Shown here: one piece after another, positions 59,712 to 64,000 of the stretch
Layout: the number at the start of each line of letters is the position of its first letter
How positions within the stretch are numbered: the stretch's first letter is position 1
Assembly (NCBI RefSeq): GCF_000316605.1
Contig: NC_019683.1
Coordinates: forward strand, 2,898,036 to 2,962,035
Direction of reading: 5' to 3'
Origin: [Leptolyngbya] sp. PCC 7376
GTDB lineage: Bacteria > Cyanobacteriota > Cyanobacteriia > Cyanobacteriales > MRBY01
DNA length: 64,000 bases
Program-made: the position numbers and the translations under genes
Notes under the pieces: model-generated
Seen by the model: only the letters and a program-made list of their open reading frames with translations
Told to the model about the DNA's origin: nothing
The model's database searches: none

Positions 59712-62027
59712 TTAACTTAAATCTGTAGGCGATAGTTCTAAGGTTTGTTGGATAACGGGGAGCGGCACATCACAAAAGTATTGTTGTTGAAATTTCTCTT
59801 CGGCAAAAGTAGTTTGAAAGCGGGTGATTTTTTCGGGTTTAAATTGTTTGTCTATAGCTTTAATATTCAGCTTGTCGTCGGTAAATTCATAACTAAAACC
59901 GAAATTAATTAAGGCTTCTAAAGCAAGTTTGAGCAGGCGATCGCCACAGCCTATTTTTTCTCGAACTGCGTCTAGAGGGATAATCTTTTTGTGTTGGACA
60001 AGATATTTGGCGATGCCGATTAATACTTTAAAAGCCTCCTCGGCATCGACAATTTTTGGTGAGTTATAGGCCAACGCTAAAGGCTTTGATTTTTGACGAG
60101 CGCGATGATAATTATCATGTAAATCTTGCCAAGTGATCGGGCAGTCCTGCTGGATAACATATTGTTTTTTAGTGAGTTTCAATGCTGTTTCTTGGCGGAA
60201 ATCAACGAGATTATTAAAAGACGAGTCTTGTTGCATTACGTTGGTGCTTGGGGCGATCGCCTCCAATCTCACGATCGATTTTTGTTCTCTGGGGTTAATG
60301 CTCACCATATCCAGCTCCACCACAAGATCGTAGCCATTTCCCTGCGGGATTTCGTCGGGATGTTTTCCCCAGCAAATCCCCTCAAGTTCCCCTGTGTCAT
60401 CCCATAACAAAAAATCCACTTTGTAATAATTCAGTTTTCGGTTAAATTTATCGCGGAGTTTATGGAATTTGGTGATCTCTAAGCCGCAATTTTGAACGAG
60501 AATTTTTGGGACAGGATTGCCCATACCACAGGGCTCGAGGCATTTGAGTTCGCGGAATAGCCCCGCACCTAATTCCCCTACATTTACTACTAAATCAACC
60601 TTGATTTGTTTGCCTGTCTGCCCTGCGCGATCGCCCAATAATTGCCGCGCTTTTTGATTAATGCCGAGTTTGAAAAGCTCAAGATTTTCAGGTTTTAGGC
60701 TTAATCCTGCAGCGAAAGGGTGTCCGCCAAATCGATGCAATAAATGCCCTTGGGAATGGACGAGTTCATATAAATCGATGCCCTGAACTGACCGTGCGGA
60801 GCCTTTCCAGAGGTCTTGGTCGCGGTCATAGGTTAATAAAATTGTCGGTCGCCCAAATTCCTGTGCCACTTGGTTTGCGACTAAACCCAGCACACCCCCC
60901 TGCCATTGGCGATCGCCTAAAACTAAAACCCCAGTGGTGGATAAATCAAACGTTGCAGCTTGTTTTTTTGCCTGCTGGACAACTACATTTTGAATTTCTT
61001 TGCGGCGGGTATTTGCCGATTCTGCTTGCTCTGCCAATCTTCGACAACGGTTCAAATCACGGCTAGTCAGCAGCTCCACACAAAAACTGGCATCCCCATG
61101 AATCCGGCTCACCGCATTAATACGAGGGCCAATCCCAAAAGAAATATCGGTAGGGCGATCGCCATTTTTTCGGCAAGCTTCGAGGAGAAATTTAATCCCT
61201 GGATGGACAACTGTTTGCGGATTTAATTGTTTTTGGAGTTGACGAATTCCCCTTTGCGCCAGATAACGGCAATCTCCTTTCAGTGCTACCAAATCTGCAA
61301 TCAACCCAATCGCGACTAAATCCAACAAATTTGTGACAGGTTGAGTCGGAATATCAGGCAATGTTTCGTAGAGCGCTTCGACGAGTTTGTAGGCAACAGC
61401 AACCCCAGATAAATGATAAAGCGGGTGATTTTCTGCAAAGTAACGCGGGTTGATAATCGCTAATACATCGGGACGATCATTCGGGAGGGTGTGGTGATCA
61501 GTGACGATAATATCGAGGCCTAACTCTTTGGCATAGGCGATTTCCGCCAAATTGGTACTGCCCGTATCACAAGTGACGATTAGAGTTATGCCCTGATTTT
61601 TTAATTGTTCAATTCCAGCATTATTTAGGCCGTGGGATTCCGTTAGACGATTGGGGACATAATAAGTGAGCTGCGTTTTCTGCTCGAAAAATTGTCCTAA
61701 CCCTTCCCAAAGAACACTGGTGGCTGTCACACCATCCGCATCAAAATCTCCCCAAATCGCAATTTTCTCTCCTTGATTTATCGCCTGTACTAGCCGTCGC
61801 ATCGCCCGCTTCATTTCCTGCCCAAAGTCAAATGGCGAGGTGGGTTGATAGTGATCCGGCGTTAGAAACCCCAGTAATTCTGCTTGATTCTCTTCGGTAA
61901 AACCCCGCTGCCATAACAATTGAGTGAGGTGGCGATCGCCGCGTCCATCGGTTAGGGTTTGTACCTGCTCGATAAAGGTTTGTGGGATATCAAAATTTGC
62001 TGGAAGCTGCCAAGTTGTTGGGGACAT
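59712..62027 (-). CDS. recJ: Single-strand DNA exonuclease RecJ
   Basis: 771 aa. 5'-3' ssDNA exonuclease for recombination and mismatch repair. DHH-superfamily motifs: GDFDADGVTATSV, TCDTGSTN and VTDHHTLP in the catalytic half, then the DHHA1 region with RFGGHPFAAGL. A C-terminal extension (~570-771) is typical of cyanobacterial RecJ. ATG start. Divergent from the nuclease-like gene. Confidence 0.95.
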   Translation of the reverse strand: MSPTTWQLPANFDIPQTFIEQVQTLTDGRGDRHLTQLLWQRGFTEENQAELLGFLTPDHYQPTSPFDFGQEMKRAMRRLVQAINQGEKIAIWGDFDADGVTATSVLWEGLGQFFEQKTQLTYYVPNRLTESHGLNNAGIEQLKNQGITLIVTCDTGSTNLAEIAYAKELGLDIIVTDHHTLPNDRPDVLAIINPRYFAENHPLYHLSGVAVAYKLVEALYETLPDIPTQPVTNLLDLVAIGLIADLVALKGDCRYLAQRGIRQLQKQLNPQTVVHPGIKFLLEACRKNGDRPTDISFGIGPRINAVSRIHGDASFCVELLTSRDLNRCRRLAEQAESANTRRKEIQNVVVQQAKKQAATFDLSTTGVLVLGDRQWQGGVLGLVANQVAQEFGRPTILLTYDRDQDLWKGSARSVQGIDLYELVHSQGHLLHRFGGHPFAAGLSLKPENLELFKLGINQKARQLLGDRAGQTGKQIKVDLVVNVGELGAGLFRELKCLEPCGMGNPVPKILVQNCGLEITKFHKLRDKFNRKLNYYKVDFLLWDDTGELEGICWGKHPDEIPQGNGYDLVVELDMVSINPREQKSIVRLEAIAPSTNVMQQDSSFNNLVDFRQETALKLTKKQYVIQQDCPITWQDLHDNYHRARQKSKPLALAYNSPKIVDAEEAFKVLIGIAKYLVQHKKIIPLDAVREKIGCGDRLLKLALEALINFGFSYEFTDDKLNIKAIDKQFKPEKITRFQTTFAEEKFQQQYFCDVPLPVIQQTLELSPTDLS

Positions 62028-62157
62028 AAATGGGATTGGCTAAGTGAATTTTAGTGATGGAAAAATTCAGGGATTTCTATACTTTATTATTGTAAAAGCG
62101 ATAGTTGATTTTGATAGGTCATGCCGCGAAAAATAGAGAGAAAAACTGCCGAAAATC

Positions 62158-62925
62158 ATGTTTTATGTTTCCCAAGCGCATCTCCAGAAATTTCAAGATT
62201 GTCCACCTAGTTTTCAGAATGCTTACCTCGATCAATTAGCGACTCCCCTAAATCCTGTCCAACAGCAAAAACAAGAATGGGGGATTCGATTTCACCTTGC
62301 GATGCAGCAGCTCCATTCTGGCTTTCCATTAGAGCAAATCACTGATGATGAGCAGCTCAAAAAGTCGGTGCAATCATTACTTGCAGAAATCCCTTACTTT
62401 CAAATACAAAGTGGTGATCGCCATTCCGTTGCAGAGTATCGCCAGACCCTACTGAAACAAGATTTCTTATTGACGATTATTTGTGACTGGGTTCTCTTTC
62501 GAGGTGATGGTCTCGAAATTCATGACTGGAAAACCTACCGCCAACCGAAACAACCTGACCGCCTAAAAAATCATTGGCAAACAAAATTATATTTATATTT
62601 GATGGCAGAAAAAACGGATTATAATCCTGATGATTTGTCGATGACTTATTGGTTTATTGAAGCTGGTAAACCTCCTCAATCTTCAACCTTTAAATACTCG
62701 TATATTTGGCATCAAAAAATTGAGTCCGAATTAAATCAACTCCTCGAAATGCTCACAAAAAGTCTTGATAACTACTTCGAGAAAAATATATTTTTTCAAC
62801 ACTTTGAGCCAACTGATTGTTGGTATTGTCTTAGTCAAAAAAGTAGTCGGCGATCGCCCCAGTCCCTACTCTCAGAAGTAGGCCTTGAACAACTCTTAGA
62901 AACTAGTGAGATTATTGAAATTTAG
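62158..62925 (+). CDS. PD-(D/E)XK nuclease superfamily protein
   Basis: 255 aa. Resembles the RecB-like PDDEXK_1 group: WGIRFHLAMQQLH (helix with His), the catalytic core LEIHDWKTYRQP (Asp-Lys), and TKLYLYLMAEK. Cysteines Cys15 (DCPPSF) and a C-terminal CWYC recall the iron-sulfur cluster of AddB/Cas4-type nucleases, but the usual fourth Cys is not evident. ATG start. Overlaps the convergent M16 gene by 4 bp. Not a Cas4 in context: no CRISPR genes are here. Confidence 0.75.
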   Translation: MFYVSQAHLQKFQDCPPSFQNAYLDQLATPLNPVQQQKQEWGIRFHLAMQQLHSGFPLEQITDDEQLKKSVQSLLAEIPYFQIQSGDRHSVAEYRQTLLKQDFLLTIICDWVLFRGDGLEIHDWKTYRQPKQPDRLKNHWQTKLYLYLMAEKTDYNPDDLSMTYWFIEAGKPPQSSTFKYSYIWHQKIESELNQLLEMLTKSLDNYFEKNIFFQHFEPTDCWYCLSQKSSRRSPQSLLSEVGLEQLLETSEIIEI

Positions 62926-64000
62926 CAAGGATTTACTGTAACAACAGCGCAGCGTTCTGGTGATAAATATTGGCGGACGAGCCGTTGCAAATCATTAACG
63001 GTTAAACGGCGTACCAGTTGTGGATATATATGGGCATAATTTAGCTGCCCGAGGGTGTGATAGTAGCCATAGAGTCCGGCGAGTTGACTGGGCGTTTCCA
63101 TCGAGAAAATATGGTCATTGCAGAGAATTGATTTTGCGCGATTTAATTCTGTTTCGGACACCGTATGGTTTTGCAAATAAGTGAGGCGATCGCCGATCAC
63201 GCTTTCTACATCCGAGATATGTTCTTCATTGAGCCAAGCCTGGAGCGTAAATAAACTCGAATCCCGTTGCAACGAGAATCCACTGCTAATATCCAATACC
63301 CAATGACGTTGTTCGCGAAGTTCCTGCACGAGCCAAGATGACATGGTGCCCGCAAGAATGACCGACAGCACGTCTAATCCCACCGCATCATCAAAATTTT
63401 CGATGCCATCACAGAGCCAACCCATCATTAGGCGCGATACTTCAATATTGGGAAACCGCACATCACTACGGCGAGGCGAAATCAAAGGCGGTTCAGCTTC
63501 CACATTAAATGCAGGGCATTCGGCGGGGACTGGAAACTTTGCAAAGACTGTTTCAAGTAACTCGATGGCAGGTTCTGCCTGAATATTGCCAATTAAGCTG
63601 ATCGACATATTATGCGGTTGATAATAGGTGCGATGAAAACAACGCATTTGATTCGGTGTGTAGTCACACAGTTGCTCCTCATGACCGAGAATCGAACGCC
63701 CGTAGGGATGCTGTTGATATAGCGTCTGATTTAAAGCTTGAAAACCGAGCCAGTCGGGATCATCGTTGCTGCTGTTAATTTCTTCGAGAACCACCAATCG
63801 CTCACGAATAAACTCTTCGTCAGGAATGGTGGCATTTAGTAAAATGTCGCCGAGGTAGGGTAATGTTTCACTGAGCTGATCGCGGGCTGTGGTGATAAAA
63901 AAGTGAGCATAATCGTAGCTGGTTGCGGCATTACTCGTGCCGCCACGATTTTCGATGATGTGGTCAAATTCCCCCGGACACACCTGATCAGAGCCTTTAA
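62922..64000 (-). CDS. M16 family metallopeptidase, 5' end outside window
   Basis: At least 359 aa, cut by the window edge at 64000. Insulinase-like fold: PGEFDHIIENRGGTSNAAT, EEINSSNDDPDW, HPYGRSILG, SWLVQELREQRHWV. The zinc HxxEH motif should lie upstream, beyond the window; a GTG at 63983 is internal, since the frame stays open and continues family sequence (FKGSDQV). Processes peptides; cyanobacterial members often occur in pairs (recalled). Overlap of 4 bp with the convergent nuclease gene. Confidence 0.85.
   Translation of the reverse strand, partial: KGSDQVCPGEFDHIIENRGGTSNAATSYDYAHFFITTARDQLSETLPYLGDILLNATIPDEEFIRERLVVLEEINSSNDDPDWLGFQALNQTLYQQHPYGRSILGHEEQLCDYTPNQMRCFHRTYYQPHNMSISLIGNIQAEPAIELLETVFAKFPVPAECPAFNVEAEPPLISPRRSDVRFPNIEVSRLMMGWLCDGIENFDDAVGLDVLSVILAGTMSSWLVQELREQRHWVLDISSGFSLQRDSSLFTLQAWLNEEHISDVESVIGDRLTYLQNHTVSETELNRAKSILCNDHIFSMETPSQLAGLYGYYHTLGQLNYAHIYPQLVRRLTVNDLQRLVRQYLSPERCAVVTVNPC

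Larger units (their letters stand above)
1..64000. repeat. HIP1 octamer GCGATCGC, dispersed
   Basis: The palindrome GCGATCGC, often as GGCGATCGCC, recurs through the whole window in both coding and non-coding DNA, by eye about one copy per kilobase or slightly more. This is the HIP1 signature known only from cyanobacteria, and is the main base-level evidence for the host. I did not count copies exactly. Copies are absent from the two IS elements, which fits recent arrival of those elements. Confidence 0.9.

Overview
The window is cyanobacterial. The octamer GCGATCGC (HIP1) is scattered through genes and spacers at roughly one per kilobase. The gene content also points there: carboxysome shell genes ccmK3-ccmK4, the pilG-pilH-pilI-pilJ motility cluster with divergent hmpF, SphS, DUF2605 and DUF2839 proteins, a PTPA-CTERM protein and a WD40/KAP ATPase. 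Gene order and protein similarity as I remember them suggest a unicellular or thin-filament relative of the Synechococcus PCC 7002 / Leptolyngbya group; this is inference, not proven. I saw no rRNA, tRNA or CRISPR array.

Layout. 0.1-10.7 kb: DMT exporter, a large WD40-KAP NTPase, recR (apparent ATT start), an amidase-like wall protein with altered catalytic residues, a GNAT enzyme overlapping a degenerate histidine kinase, and a CCG-domain (HdrB/SdhE-like) protein. 10.8-11.9 kb: a proteobacterial-type (class I) phosphoribulokinase with a strong terminator. 11.9-20.1 kb: type IV pilus phototaxis/chemotaxis locus, hmpF divergent from pilGHIJ. 20.2-22.8 kb: MlaE-like permease, ModA-like lipoprotein, a PPOX flavoprotein and DUF2605. 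22.9-28.6 kb: three tandem AIM24 proteins, two membrane-anchored PstS-like binding proteins and a histidine kinase. 28.7-32 kb: Uma2 nuclease and a STAND NB-ARC/TPR protein whose N-terminal part is cut off by one in-frame TGA. 32-40.4 kb: GerMN lipoprotein, lysozyme with three novel repeats, argC, exbD, folB, sphS, livH-livM. 40.4-45.8 kb: a signalling block (histidine kinase, small Ser/Thr kinase, class III adenylate cyclase). 46.1-55.6 kb: ccmK3-ccmK4, proA, an ammonium transporter fused to a hybrid histidine kinase, glgP, DUF2839, a vWA protein. 55.9-58.6 kb: an IS hotspot with an IS630 element, a nonsense-mutated PTPA-CTERM gene and an IS982 element with perfect 8-bp target duplications. 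58.7-64 kb: AEC transporter, recJ, a PD-(D/E)XK protein and a partial M16 peptidase.

Themes. Signal transduction dominates: four membrane or hybrid histidine kinases, one degenerate kinase, an adenylate cyclase, a pilus chemotaxis array, WD40-KAP and STAND ATPases. The best candidates for something little described are the Amt-kinase-receiver sensor with a CRP-like site upstream, the AIM24 x3 / PstS-like x2 / kinase neighbourhood, the split STAND gene, and several tiny ORFs with strong Shine-Dalgarno sites that overlap the start codon of the next gene (pilH, the first AIM24 gene, mlaE, prk). Many starts are TTG, GTG or even ATT, so several gene starts below were moved from the longest ORF on the basis of family alignment and ribosome binding sites.
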